This document shows, piece after piece, positions 33,377 through 41,590 of a stretch of 64,000 nucleotides of DNA. The stretch is from Pseudomonadota bacterium (GTDB taxonomy: Bacteria; Pseudomonadota; Alphaproteobacteria; Rhizobiales; Hyphomicrobiaceae). Every line of letters begins with the position of its first letter. The first letter of the stretch is position 1. Position numbers and translations under genes: made by a program. The notes under the pieces were generated by a model that saw nothing but the letters and a program-made list of their open reading frames with translations, had not been told where the DNA came from and did not search any database. The stretch covers positions 12,215 to 76,214 of the forward strand of contig JAEZRM010000023.1 of assembly GCA_023412805.1 (NCBI GenBank), read 5' to 3'.

Positions 33377-35962
33377 ATGAGACCGCCCCCGATATTGCCC
33401 CCACTGCAGCGCAAGCCTAAGCGGCGGCGGCGCAGCCTGCTGCTGAGCCTCCTCGGGTTCTCGTTTGCGTCGGGCGTCTTCCTATTTCTGATCGGCGCGG
33501 CGGTCGGCGGCTACTTCCTCTGGCAGGCCTCGAACGACTTGCCGAGCTACGACAGCCTCGCCAAGTACGAGCCACCCGTGATGACGCGCATCCATGCGCA
33601 CAACGGTGCCCTCATTTCTGAATACGCGCACGAGCGGCGCATCTTCGTGCCGATCAACACTGTGCCGAAGCCGCTCATTGCCGCTTACCTCTCGGCTGAG
33701 GACAAGCGCTTCTTCGACCATGGTGGCCTCGATTTCTTCGGTATGGCGCGCGCCGGATCCCGCTACATCATGGACAAGATCCAGGGGCGCCGTCGCCGTG
33801 CGGAAGGCGCCTCGACGATTACGCAGCAGGTTGCCAAGAACTTTCTGCTGACGAGCGAGCGCACGGCCGATCGCAAGCTCAAGGAAGCCATCCTCGCGGT
33901 GAGGATCGAGAGCGCCTACTCGAAAGAGAAGATCCTCGAGCTCTATCTCAATCAGATCTACCTCGGCTTGAACACGTTCGGCGTCGCCGCGGCATCGCTG
34001 ACGTACTTCAACAAGGAGCTGAAGGATCTGACGCTCGAGGAGATGGCGTACCTAGCGGCGCTGCCCAAGGGGCCGAACAACTACCATCCCTTCCGCAGGG
34101 AGAAGGAAGCTGTCGCTCGCCGCAATGCCATCCTGGGGCTGATGGCCGAGAATGGCTACATCACGGAGCAGGAAGCCAAAGCAGCTTCGGCGAAGCCGCT
34201 GATCGTCAACATCCGCCCGTTCGGCGTGCAGACGCACGCGGCGGATTATTTTGCCGAAGAGGTTCGGCGCACGCTGATCGCGCAGTTCGGTGACGAGAAG
34301 CTCTATCAGGGCGGCCTCTCCGTTCGCACGACGTTGTCGCCGCGCTATCAGATGCTTGCCCGGCGCGCGCTTGTCGAGGGACTGGTTACCTTCGATCGCA
34401 AGCAAGGTTGGCGCGGGCCCGTCGAGAAAATTGCCGTCACCGGCGATTGGGGCGCGCCGCTCGGCGCCATTGAATTCCCGGGCGACATTCAGCCGTGGCG
34501 TCTTGGCGTCGTGCTCAAGATCGAGCGGGAGAAGGCTACGGTCGGGCTTCGTCCGGCGCGCCAGCAGGACGGCAGCCTTGTTGCCGACCGCGAGGCTGTC
34601 GAGGTTCCGTACGAGGAGATCAGGTGGGCGAACCGCAAGCCGGGCAAGCAGCCGGGCGCGGGCGACGTGCTGAACGTCGGCGACGTGATCTACGTTTCGC
34701 CGAAAAACCATGACGAGCCGCAAGGCGTGTGGTCGCTTATGCAGATTCCCGAGATCGGTGGCGGCATCGTCGTCATGGATCCGCACACGGGCCGCGTGCT
34801 CGCGAGCGTCGGCGGCTTCTCGTTCGCGCTGAGCCAGTTCGATCGTGCCGCTCAGGCGCGTCGCCAGCCGGGATCGTCGTTCAAGCCGTTCGTCTATGCC
34901 ACCGCGCTCGACAATGGCTACAAGCCGACGAGTGTCGTGCTCGATGCGCCGATCACGATCGAGCAGGGTGCCGGTCTCGATGTTTGGCGGCCTAAGAATT
35001 ACAGCGGGCAGTTCTATGGCCCGACAACCTTGCGCGTCGGCATCGAGCATTCGCGCAACCTCATGACGGTGCGTCTCGCCCAGGACATGGGCATGCCGCT
35101 CGTCGGCGAGTATTCGCGCCGCTTCGGCATCTACGACGAACTGACGCCGGTGCTCTCCATGGCACTCGGCGCCGGCGAGACGACGCTGCTCCGCATGACC
35201 GCCGCTTACGCCATGCTGGCAAATGGCGGACGACAGGTGCGGCCGACTTATATCGACCGCATTCAGGACCGCTGGGGCCGCGCTGTGTGGCGCCATGACG
35301 ATCGCGATTGTCAGGAGTGCCGGCAGACGACCTGGAATGGCCAGGACGAGCCCGAGATCAAGGACGATCGCCGTCAGATCATCGACCCCCATACGGCCTA
35401 TCAGATCACGTCGATGATGGAGGGTGTCGTACAGCGTGGTACGGCGACGTCGCTCCGCGCGATCGGCAAGCCGCTCGCCGGCAAGACGGGCACCACCAAT
35501 GACGCCAAGGACGCGTGGTTCATCGGCTTCTCGCCGGACCTCGTCGTCGGCGTGTTCGTCGGCTACGACATTCCGAAGCCCATGGGCAAGGAGGCGACGG
35601 GTGGCGCGATCGCGGTGCCGATCTTCGGCTCGTTCATGAAGATGGCGCTCGCCGACAAGCCCGCCACGCCCTTCCGCATTCCTCCCGGCATCAAGCTCGT
35701 GCGCGTGAACCCCTCGACGGGTCTGCGCGTGCAGGGTGGCGATACGCGCAGCGTCCTCGAGGCCTTCAAGCCCGATGAGGAGCCGGACGATCCATATTCG
35801 ATCATCGGCTTCACGGATGAGACCGGCGGCTTCTCGCAGCCGCAGTCCGATCAGGACGGGAGGGAGCCCTCCGGCGGTGGCTGGGCGCCGCGCACCGAAC
35901 GCAGCGGTGGCGGACGCGGCGAGGATGCGCGCGCGCTCACACGAGGCCGTGGCTTGTGGTGA
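33377..35962 (+). CDS. mrcA: Penicillin-binding protein 1A (bifunctional transglycosylase/transpeptidase)
   Basis: PBP1A polymerises and cross-links peptidoglycan from the inner membrane. The 861-residue protein has a basic cytoplasmic start, one transmembrane segment near residue 30, and a GT51 domain with SAEDKRFFDHGGLDFFGM and EGASTITQQVAKN. Its transpeptidase has SSFK at residues 500-503, SRN downstream and KTGTTNDAKDAWF. It includes the long interdomain insertion common in alphaproteobacteria. The proline/glycine-rich C-terminal tail is normal for the family. The class D beta-lactamase lies 4 kb upstream but is not in the same operon. Confidence 0.95.
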   Translation: MRPPPILPPLQRKPKRRRRSLLLSLLGFSFASGVFLFLIGAAVGGYFLWQASNDLPSYDSLAKYEPPVMTRIHAHNGALISEYAHERRIFVPINTVPKPLIAAYLSAEDKRFFDHGGLDFFGMARAGSRYIMDKIQGRRRRAEGASTITQQVAKNFLLTSERTADRKLKEAILAVRIESAYSKEKILELYLNQIYLGLNTFGVAAASLTYFNKELKDLTLEEMAYLAALPKGPNNYHPFRREKEAVARRNAILGLMAENGYITEQEAKAASAKPLIVNIRPFGVQTHAADYFAEEVRRTLIAQFGDEKLYQGGLSVRTTLSPRYQMLARRALVEGLVTFDRKQGWRGPVEKIAVTGDWGAPLGAIEFPGDIQPWRLGVVLKIEREKATVGLRPARQQDGSLVADREAVEVPYEEIRWANRKPGKQPGAGDVLNVGDVIYVSPKNHDEPQGVWSLMQIPEIGGGIVVMDPHTGRVLASVGGFSFALSQFDRAAQARRQPGSSFKPFVYATALDNGYKPTSVVLDAPITIEQGAGLDVWRPKNYSGQFYGPTTLRVGIEHSRNLMTVRLAQDMGMPLVGEYSRRFGIYDELTPVLSMALGAGETTLLRMTAAYAMLANGGRQVRPTYIDRIQDRWGRAVWRHDDRDCQECRQTTWNGQDEPEIKDDRRQIIDPHTAYQITSMMEGVVQRGTATSLRAIGKPLAGKTGTTNDAKDAWFIGFSPDLVVGVFVGYDIPKPMGKEATGGAIAVPIFGSFMKMALADKPATPFRIPPGIKLVRVNPSTGLRVQGGDTRSVLEAFKPDEEPDDPYSIIGFTDETGGFSQPQSDQDGREPSGGGWAPRTERSGGGRGEDARALTRGRGLW

Positions 35963-35968
35963 GTTCCC

Positions 35969-37201
35969 CTATTCGGTGCGCAGCGCGTCGATCGGGTTGA
36001 GGTGTGCGGCCCGACGTGCCGGGAAGAATCCGAACACGACGCCTGTCAGTGCCGCCGCGCCAAGCGCCATGAGAATGGCGTTCGGTGCGATCACGATGGG
36101 CCACTGAGCCGAGAACGCCACGCCCGCGGCGGTCGCCACGCCGATGCTCACTCCGATAAGGCCACCCAACAGACAGAGCACGACGGCCTCGACGAGGAAT
36201 TGCATCAGGATATCGCGCCGCCGCCCGCCGACGGCCATGCGCAGTCCGATCTCGCGCGTGCGCTCCGTGACCGACACGAGCATGATGTTCATGATCCCGA
36301 TGCCGCCGACGATGAGCGAGATGGCGCTGGTTGCGGCGAGCAGCCAGCCCATGGTCGTCAGCGCCGACGTGCGGGCGCGCATGAACTCCGAGAGATTGCG
36401 GACGTTGAAATCGTCCTCGGCGCCGGCCTTGATCTTGCGGCGCTGGCGAAGCAGCGTCTCGATCTGTTCCTGCGCTTCGCCGAGGTCCGTACCGGCGTCG
36501 AACTTCACGTGAATGTTGCCGACATTGTCGTTCACGAGACGGCTGCGTCCGACAATGCGCCCGCGCGCCGCCGACATGGGCAGCATGATCACGTCGTCCT
36601 GGTCGCGGCCGAACGAGTTCTGCCCCTTGCTATCGAGTACACCGATGACCTGGAAGGGCACGTTGAGCACGCGAATAGTTGCGCCGATGGGATCGCCGCC
36701 GTTGAATAGCTTGTCGGCGACCGTCTTACCGACGAGCGCGACGCGCGCTGCCGTTTTCACTTCGTTGGGCATGAACTCACGGCCCTCGACGACCGGCCAG
36801 TCGCGCACTTCATTGAACTGGTCATGGACGCCCATGAATGATGTGGTCCAGTTGGCATTCCCGTAGATCACGGGGCCAGAGCCCTGCAGAAGGCCAGAGA
36901 TCGCGATGACGCCTGGAATGCTGTCGCGAAGCGCCTGCATATCGCGCTCGGAGAGCGGAAGGCGCGTGCCCGCGCCACCAGAACGTCCGCCGACACGCGA
37001 CGCGCCCGGGAATACAACGAGCATGTGCGAGCCGAGTGAGGCGATCTGGCGATCGACCTCGCTGCGCGCGCCTGTGCCAACGGCGACCATGACGATGACG
37101 GAGGCAACGCCAATGATGATGCCGAGCGTCGTGAGGATCGAACGCAGCGTATTGGCACGCAGCGCCGTCAGCGCAATGCCGAGGCTGTCGAAGACGTTCA
37201 T
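35969..37201 (-). CDS. MacB-type ABC transporter permease (FtsX family)
   Basis: The 410-residue permease has four predicted membrane helices and a large periplasmic domain between the first and the other three. Its first helix has SILTTLGIIIGVASVIVMVA, and the late FtsX motif is GGIGIMNIMLVSVTERTREIGLRMAVGGRR. Such permeases couple ATP hydrolysis to mechanotransmission across the periplasm. It overlaps the ATPase gene by 4 bp and lies downstream of the MacA-like adaptor. In MacAB the permease and ATPase are one chain; here they are split. Confidence 0.9.
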   Translation of the reverse strand: MNVFDSLGIALTALRANTLRSILTTLGIIIGVASVIVMVAVGTGARSEVDRQIASLGSHMLVVFPGASRVGGRSGGAGTRLPLSERDMQALRDSIPGVIAISGLLQGSGPVIYGNANWTTSFMGVHDQFNEVRDWPVVEGREFMPNEVKTAARVALVGKTVADKLFNGGDPIGATIRVLNVPFQVIGVLDSKGQNSFGRDQDDVIMLPMSAARGRIVGRSRLVNDNVGNIHVKFDAGTDLGEAQEQIETLLRQRRKIKAGAEDDFNVRNLSEFMRARTSALTTMGWLLAATSAISLIVGGIGIMNIMLVSVTERTREIGLRMAVGGRRRDILMQFLVEAVVLCLLGGLIGVSIGVATAAGVAFSAQWPIVIAPNAILMALGAAALTGVVFGFFPARRAAHLNPIDALRTE

Positions 37202-37983
37202 TCCGCAGCCCTTCCCATGTAGCCGGCCTGGGCGACGTCCTCGACGATTTGCCCGTCGCGGAACAATATGCGGCGCTTGGCGTACTCTGCGACATCGGGC
37301 TCGTGCGTCACGACGACAACGGTGATGCCTTCGGTATTGAGCGTGCAGAAGAGCGCCATGATCTCTTCGGATGTCTTGCTGTCGAGGGCGCCCGTCGGCT
37401 CGTCGGCGAGCAGGAGCTTCGGATTGTTGACGAGCGCGCGCGCGATGGCGACGCGCTGCTGTTGACCACCCGAGAGCTGGCTCGGCACGTGGTCCATGCG
37501 ATCCTTGAGACCGACCTGTTCGAGGCGGTGACGCGCCATGGCCTCGGCGTCGGCGGGGCGCGGATGGGCATAGAGCAGCGGCAGCATGACCTGGCGCAGC
37601 GCCGTCGTGCGCGGCAGCAGATTGAACTGCTGGAAGACGAAGCCGATAGTGCGGTTGCGCAGATTTGCGAGTGCGTCGGAGTCGAGTGTGGCGACGTCGC
37701 GCCCGTCAAGCACCATGGCGCCTGTCGTCGGCACGTCGAGGGCGCCGATGAGGTTCATCATTGTGGACTTGCCCGAGCCGGACGGTCCCATGATGGCGAC
37801 GAACTCACCGAGATTGATACTGAGCGAAACGCCATCGAGCGCGCGCACGGTCTGCTCGCCGACGGTGTAGATCTTCGCAACGCCGCGCGCCTCGATCAGC
37901 GGCTTGCCATCGGCGCGCGCCGCGCTCGTCATTTTGTCTGTTTGGGTCGTTCCGTCCATGACATCATGCCCAGGGCGTGACAT
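37198..37983 (-). CDS. ABC transporter ATP-binding protein (LolD/MacB type)
   Basis: The 261-residue ATPase contains Walker A GPSGSGKST, Q-loop FQQFNLLPRTTA, signature LSGGQQQRVAIARAL, Walker B LLLADEPTGALDSKT and the H-loop VVVVTHEPDVAEYA. The ending RILFRDGQIVEDV is typical of the LolD/MacB family. The first residues (MSRPGHD) may be upstream of the real start; ATG at 37959 is an alternative. It is 9 bp after the adaptor gene. Confidence 0.93.
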   Translation of the reverse strand: MSRPGHDVMDGTTQTDKMTSAARADGKPLIEARGVAKIYTVGEQTVRALDGVSLSINLGEFVAIMGPSGSGKSTMMNLIGALDVPTTGAMVLDGRDVATLDSDALANLRNRTIGFVFQQFNLLPRTTALRQVMLPLLYAHPRPADAEAMARHRLEQVGLKDRMDHVPSQLSGGQQQRVAIARALVNNPKLLLADEPTGALDSKTSEEIMALFCTLNTEGITVVVVTHEPDVAEYAKRRILFRDGQIVEDVAQAGYMGRAAE

Positions 37984-37991
37984 GCCGCCGA

Positions 37992-39542
37992 CTAGCGCTT
38001 CACAGTCTGGCGCTGGCGGGTGATGACGCGATCACCTTGCTTGAGGCCGCCGACGAGCTCGGCGAACTGTTCGTCGCCGATGCCGAGTCGGATCTGGCGC
38101 TGCTCGGGCCTGCGATCGCGTCCCAAGACCCACACGGATGCCATGCGGCCCGACTGACGCGCCGCGCGCCAGCGCTCCATCAGCGGCTTCTGTTCGTCGG
38201 TCAAAGTCGGCTCGAGCACAGCTTCAATGCGCTCCATGAAGCGATTGCGCATGGCGTTGCCGTCGCCGCGGGCTTTGCCGCCGGGAGGTCCTTCGGCGGA
38301 CCTCCGCTCGCCAGGGCCACCACCGTCGCCACCTGCGCCTTCTCCCCGGGCCTCGCGGGACTTCTGGCGCTCGGCGCGTGCGGCCGCAGCCTTGCGCATG
38401 GCCTCTTGCACCGTATCGACCTGAGCATCGGAGAGCTTCAGGGCGCCCCTCATCTGCTCGACGAGGCGATCGCTGCGCTCGGCAGCGTGCGCGGCTCCTG
38501 TCTGAGGCGTAGGCGCCGCAATATCACGTGGGCGAAAGCGCAAGGCGTCATTCGAGATGCGAAGCACGTCGCGGCGTCGCGCGGTCTCGATCTGGACATT
38601 GGCCGTCATGCCTGGAAACAGGCGGCGATCCTCGTTCCGCGCCTCGATGATCACCGTATAGGTGACGACGTTCTGCAACTCAGTGGCGGCAAGCCGAACC
38701 TGCGACACGGTCCCGTGGAAGCGATCCTCGGGATAGGCGTCAACAGTGAACTCGACTGAATTTCCTTCGCTGATGGAGCCGACGTCGGCCTCGTTGACCT
38801 GTGCCTCAATTTGGATGCGGCGCAGATCCTGCGCGATCTTGAATAGCTCAGGCGCCTGCAAGCTCGCAGCGACCGTCTGACCGACATCGATGGTGCGCGA
38901 GATCACGGTGCCGTCGATGGGCGACTGAATGAGCGTGCGATCGAGATCGATCTCGGCGACCTTCAGCGCCGCTTCACGCTGCGCGATCGTGGCCTTCGCG
39001 TTCGCGATCTGGGCATCGATCACGGCAATATCGGCCGTCGCCACATCCACGTCGCGGACTGCGCTATCGAGCGTCGCCGTCGAGGCGACGCCCTTGGTCG
39101 CAAGTGTCTCCTGGCGTTCAAGTAGGCGCTTGGCATTGCGCAGGACAGCCTCGGCTCTTGTGCGTGCAGCTTCCTGATTGGTCAGGCCAGCCTGAGCCGC
39201 CACGAGATCTGCACGGGCCTGAGCGACGCGCGCGGCGAACGTCTTGTCGTCGAGGCGGGCCAGCAGGTCGCCTTCCTTGACCTCGCTGTTGAAGTCGGCG
39301 CTGAGCTTGTCGATCCTGCCCGAAAGCTGCGAGCCAATGCTGACGGTGACGACGGCACGCACCGGACCCGATGTCGTTACGAGCCGCCGGATCTCACCGC
39401 GGCTGATCTCGGTCGTGTCATAGGCCAGCGCGGGATCGCCCGAGCTGCCGAAGCCGCCAAGGTTCATCATCCAGGCGGCGCCGACGCCTACGGCTGCCAG
39501 AGGCAGCGCCAACGTGAAGAGATATTTGAAACGGCCCGCCAT
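37992..39542 (-). CDS. MacA-like periplasmic adaptor with LTxxQ-type insertion
   Basis: The 516-residue membrane-fusion protein has an N-terminal transmembrane anchor (YLFTLALPLAAVGVGAAWMM), a barrel-sandwich half motif (VSIGSQLSGRIDKL), a long alpha-helical hairpin and TLIQSPIDGTVISRTIDVGQ. Between the beta-barrel and the C-terminal membrane-proximal domain there is an insertion of about 150 residues with LSDAQ and LTDEQKPLMERW, two LTxxQ-like motifs of Spy/CpxP chaperones, separated by a Gly/Arg-rich linker. It is first in the operon with the ATPase and permease. No TolC-like outer-membrane gene is nearby. Confidence 0.88.
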   Translation of the reverse strand: MAGRFKYLFTLALPLAAVGVGAAWMMNLGGFGSSGDPALAYDTTEISRGEIRRLVTTSGPVRAVVTVSIGSQLSGRIDKLSADFNSEVKEGDLLARLDDKTFAARVAQARADLVAAQAGLTNQEAARTRAEAVLRNAKRLLERQETLATKGVASTATLDSAVRDVDVATADIAVIDAQIANAKATIAQREAALKVAEIDLDRTLIQSPIDGTVISRTIDVGQTVAASLQAPELFKIAQDLRRIQIEAQVNEADVGSISEGNSVEFTVDAYPEDRFHGTVSQVRLAATELQNVVTYTVIIEARNEDRRLFPGMTANVQIETARRRDVLRISNDALRFRPRDIAAPTPQTGAAHAAERSDRLVEQMRGALKLSDAQVDTVQEAMRKAAAARAERQKSREARGEGAGGDGGGPGERRSAEGPPGGKARGDGNAMRNRFMERIEAVLEPTLTDEQKPLMERWRAARQSGRMASVWVLGRDRRPEQRQIRLGIGDEQFAELVGGLKQGDRVITRQRQTVKR

Positions 39543-39843
39543 CTGTCCGACCTGCCTGCGCCTTCACACCAAGCGACCGGCCCCACGGGGACCGGCCTCT
39601 GCTGTTTTAACGCCGGCGTGGAACCTGTTCCGTCGCGCTGCCCCGGCGTGTCCCGGCATCATTGTGGCGGAAAGGCTCCTTCGGGAGAAGACACCCCGCC
39701 ATTACAAATTGTCCAGCAAGCTTACCGGCACCACTTCCAGGCGATGAACCCAGCATGAATGCAGCGTTCAATGGCAGTTCACGGCCTCGGGGCCAACATT
39801 GGCGAACCCTGGACGTAGATCTTCCCCGGCGTGAAGAATGCGA

Positions 39844-39881
39844 GGCGCGGAGCCCAGGGTCTCCGCGCCTTTTGCTTTTTT
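39844..39881 (+). terminator. Rho-independent terminator without an upstream gene
   Basis: Arms GGCGCGGAG (39844-39852) and CTCCGCGCC (39861-39869) are followed by TTTTGCTTTTTT. The orientation is plus, while the nearest genes on both sides (MacA-like and truB) are on the minus strand, so it may end an unannotated small RNA between about 39640 and 39881. Confidence 0.75.
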
Positions 39882-39894
39882 CGCTCACGCCGTA

Positions 39895-40087
39895 TTCGCT
39901 TCGCTCACCGGCTCCGCGGGGCGGCCCTTGGGCCGGCACGCGGTCGCGTGCTCAGGAAGGGAAGGTCGCTCATGCCGCTATTCACTTCGTTCGCGCCGCT
40001 CGACGTGCAACTTGCTCAAGCGTCATAAGCGCGCGAGGCGCGCCGGCGCTAGCGCCGGCCCCCCGCGGAGCCGGTGAGCGAAGCGAA
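39895..40087. repeat. 27-bp perfect inverted repeat enclosing 139 bp
   Basis: The arms are 39895-39921 (starting TTCGCTTCGCTCACCGGC) and 40061-40087, exact reverse complements over 27 bases. The enclosed DNA contains no gene but includes GCCGGCGCTAGCGCCGGC. The element may be a MITE-like palindrome or a rearrangement scar; no target-site duplication was confirmed. Confidence 0.75.
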
Positions 40088-40103
40088 CTCGGCGCAAGCG
40101 GAA

Positions 40104-41027
40104 TCAAGCCTGATTGAACACGCGGAGCGGGCGCAACTCGCCGCGCTCGATCTCGCAGAGCGCAATCAGCATGCCCTTGGAGAGGGCGAAGGCTTCGCCG
40201 TTCATGACTGGCGCATCACGCCCACGCAGCAGCACCGGTTGGCCGCGCGCGAGGCGGGCTGCGTCCGACTGCGAGACATTGACCTCGAGTAGCTCGGCAA
40301 GCGCACTCTCGACGGGGCGCAGCAGCGATTTGATCTCGACGCCGCCGTCCTCGCGATTGGCCGCTTCCTCGAGTTCGTCGATGGTGACGGCCTGCGCTTC
40401 CTCGAAGGGACCGACCCGTGTGCGCCGCAGTGCGATGACATGCCCGAGGCAGCCGAGTGTGCGGCCAATGTCGCGGGCAATGGCGCGCACATAGGTGCCG
40501 CGGCCGCATTCGGCCTCGAACACCGAGGTATCGTGGTCCGGCATCTCGACCAGCTCGAGCCGATCGATCTGCACGGGGCGAGCCTCGAGTTTCACCGTTT
40601 CGCCTTGGCGCGCGAGATCATAGGCGCGCTGGCCGTCGATCTTGATGGCGGAGAAGGCCGGCGGTGTCTGAAGGATCTCGCCGAGGAAGCTCGGCAGCAG
40701 GGCCTCGATCGCGGCGCGTGTCGGACGCATGTCGCTGCGCCCCACGACCTGTCCTTCGGCATCGTCGGTGTCGGTTTCGACGCCCCAGCGAACGGTGAAG
40801 CGGTAGGCCTTCTGCCCGTCGACGGCATAAGGAACGGTCTTCGTCGCCTCGCCGAGCGCGATCGGGAGGATGCCCGTCGCGAGCGGATCGAGCGTGCCGG
40901 CGTGTCCAGCCTTCTGCGCCTGAAACAGCCAACGCACTTTGCCAACGGCCTGCGTGGACGTCATGCCAATGGACTTGTCCAGCACGACCCAGCCGTTGAT
41001 CGGATTGCCCTTCTTGCGGCGCCCCAC
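40104..41027 (-). CDS. truB: tRNA pseudouridine(55) synthase
   Basis: TruB makes pseudouridine 55 in the T loop of tRNAs. The 307-residue protein has the catalytic aspartate D47 in GHAGTLDPLATGILPIALG, the conserved NGWVVLDKSIGMTS start, GTYVRAIARDIGRTLG, and a C-terminal PUA-like extension. It is last in the operon rimP-nusA-ylxR/L7Ae-infB-rbfA-truB; only one base separates it from the end of rbfA. Start at 41027 (MGRRKKG) fits family length. Confidence 0.95.
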   Translation of the reverse strand: MGRRKKGNPINGWVVLDKSIGMTSTQAVGKVRWLFQAQKAGHAGTLDPLATGILPIALGEATKTVPYAVDGQKAYRFTVRWGVETDTDDAEGQVVGRSDMRPTRAAIEALLPSFLGEILQTPPAFSAIKIDGQRAYDLARQGETVKLEARPVQIDRLELVEMPDHDTSVFEAECGRGTYVRAIARDIGRTLGCLGHVIALRRTRVGPFEEAQAVTIDELEEAANREDGGVEIKSLLRPVESALAELLEVNVSQSDAARLARGQPVLLRGRDAPVMNGEAFALSKGMLIALCEIERGELRPLRVFNQA

Positions 41028-41028
41028 G

Positions 41029-41472
41029 TTACTTGCCCCCTTCGGTGTCGTCTTTGGCCTGCACGTCGCGCTTTACGCGGTCGCTGTCCAGCAGCCGGTC
41101 GATGCGCGTCGCCTCCTCGAAACTCTCGTCCTCGCGAAAGCGGATGTCCGGCGCGAACTTGAGGTTCAGGGCACGGGCGACCTCGCCGCGGATGAATTTC
41201 TGATTGCGCCTGAGCGCTGCGAGCACCGGCGCGACATCATTTCCGCCAAGCGGCATCACGTACACCGTCGCAAGCTTGAGATCGGGTGACATGCGCACTT
41301 CGGGGATGGTCACGACCGCGCCGGCAAGCGTGTCGTCATGGATGTCGCCGCGCGCGAGAAGCTCGGCTAAGCGGTGGCGCACGAGTTCGCCGACGCGCAG
41401 CATACGCTGGGATGGGCCACTGGCGCCGCCGAGGGCAGCGCCGCGCCCGGCACTTGGTTTCTGTCGAGGCAT
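41029..41472 (-). CDS. rbfA: Ribosome-binding factor A
   Basis: RbfA is a KH-fold factor that helps mature 16S rRNA and the 30S subunit. The 147-residue product has QRMLRVGELVRHRLAELLA, VTIPEVRMSPDLKLATVYV, and RGEVARALNLKFAPDIRFRE, the core conserved regions. Start at 41472 (MPRQKPS) is chosen over the longer frame at 41523, which overlaps the infB-rbfA gap without similarity. It is followed by truB with a one-base gap. Confidence 0.95.
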   Translation of the reverse strand: MPRQKPSAGRGAALGGASGPSQRMLRVGELVRHRLAELLARGDIHDDTLAGAVVTIPEVRMSPDLKLATVYVMPLGGNDVAPVLAALRRNQKFIRGEVARALNLKFAPDIRFREDESFEEATRIDRLLDSDRVKRDVQAKDDTEGGK

Positions 41473-41590
41473 TTTCTCACTTGGCAGCGGGTTCGGACCG
41501 CCGCCAGCTCCTTGAATTTCCAAATCGGCAATACCGGAAGCAGAAGGCGGATGAGCGTGCTGCTCATCCGCCTGTCATGCATTCCGATCG

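Larger units (their letters stand above)
39543..40103. other. Gene-free gap with hairpins between truB and the MacA-like operon
   Basis: This 561-bp gap contains no convincing protein gene. It holds a plus-strand intrinsic terminator (39844-39881) with no gene upstream of it, a 27-bp inverted repeat (39895-39921 and 40061-40087), and a GCCGGCGCTAGCGCCGGC palindrome near 40041-40058. In many relatives rpsO and pnp follow truB here; they are absent. Confidence 0.6.
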
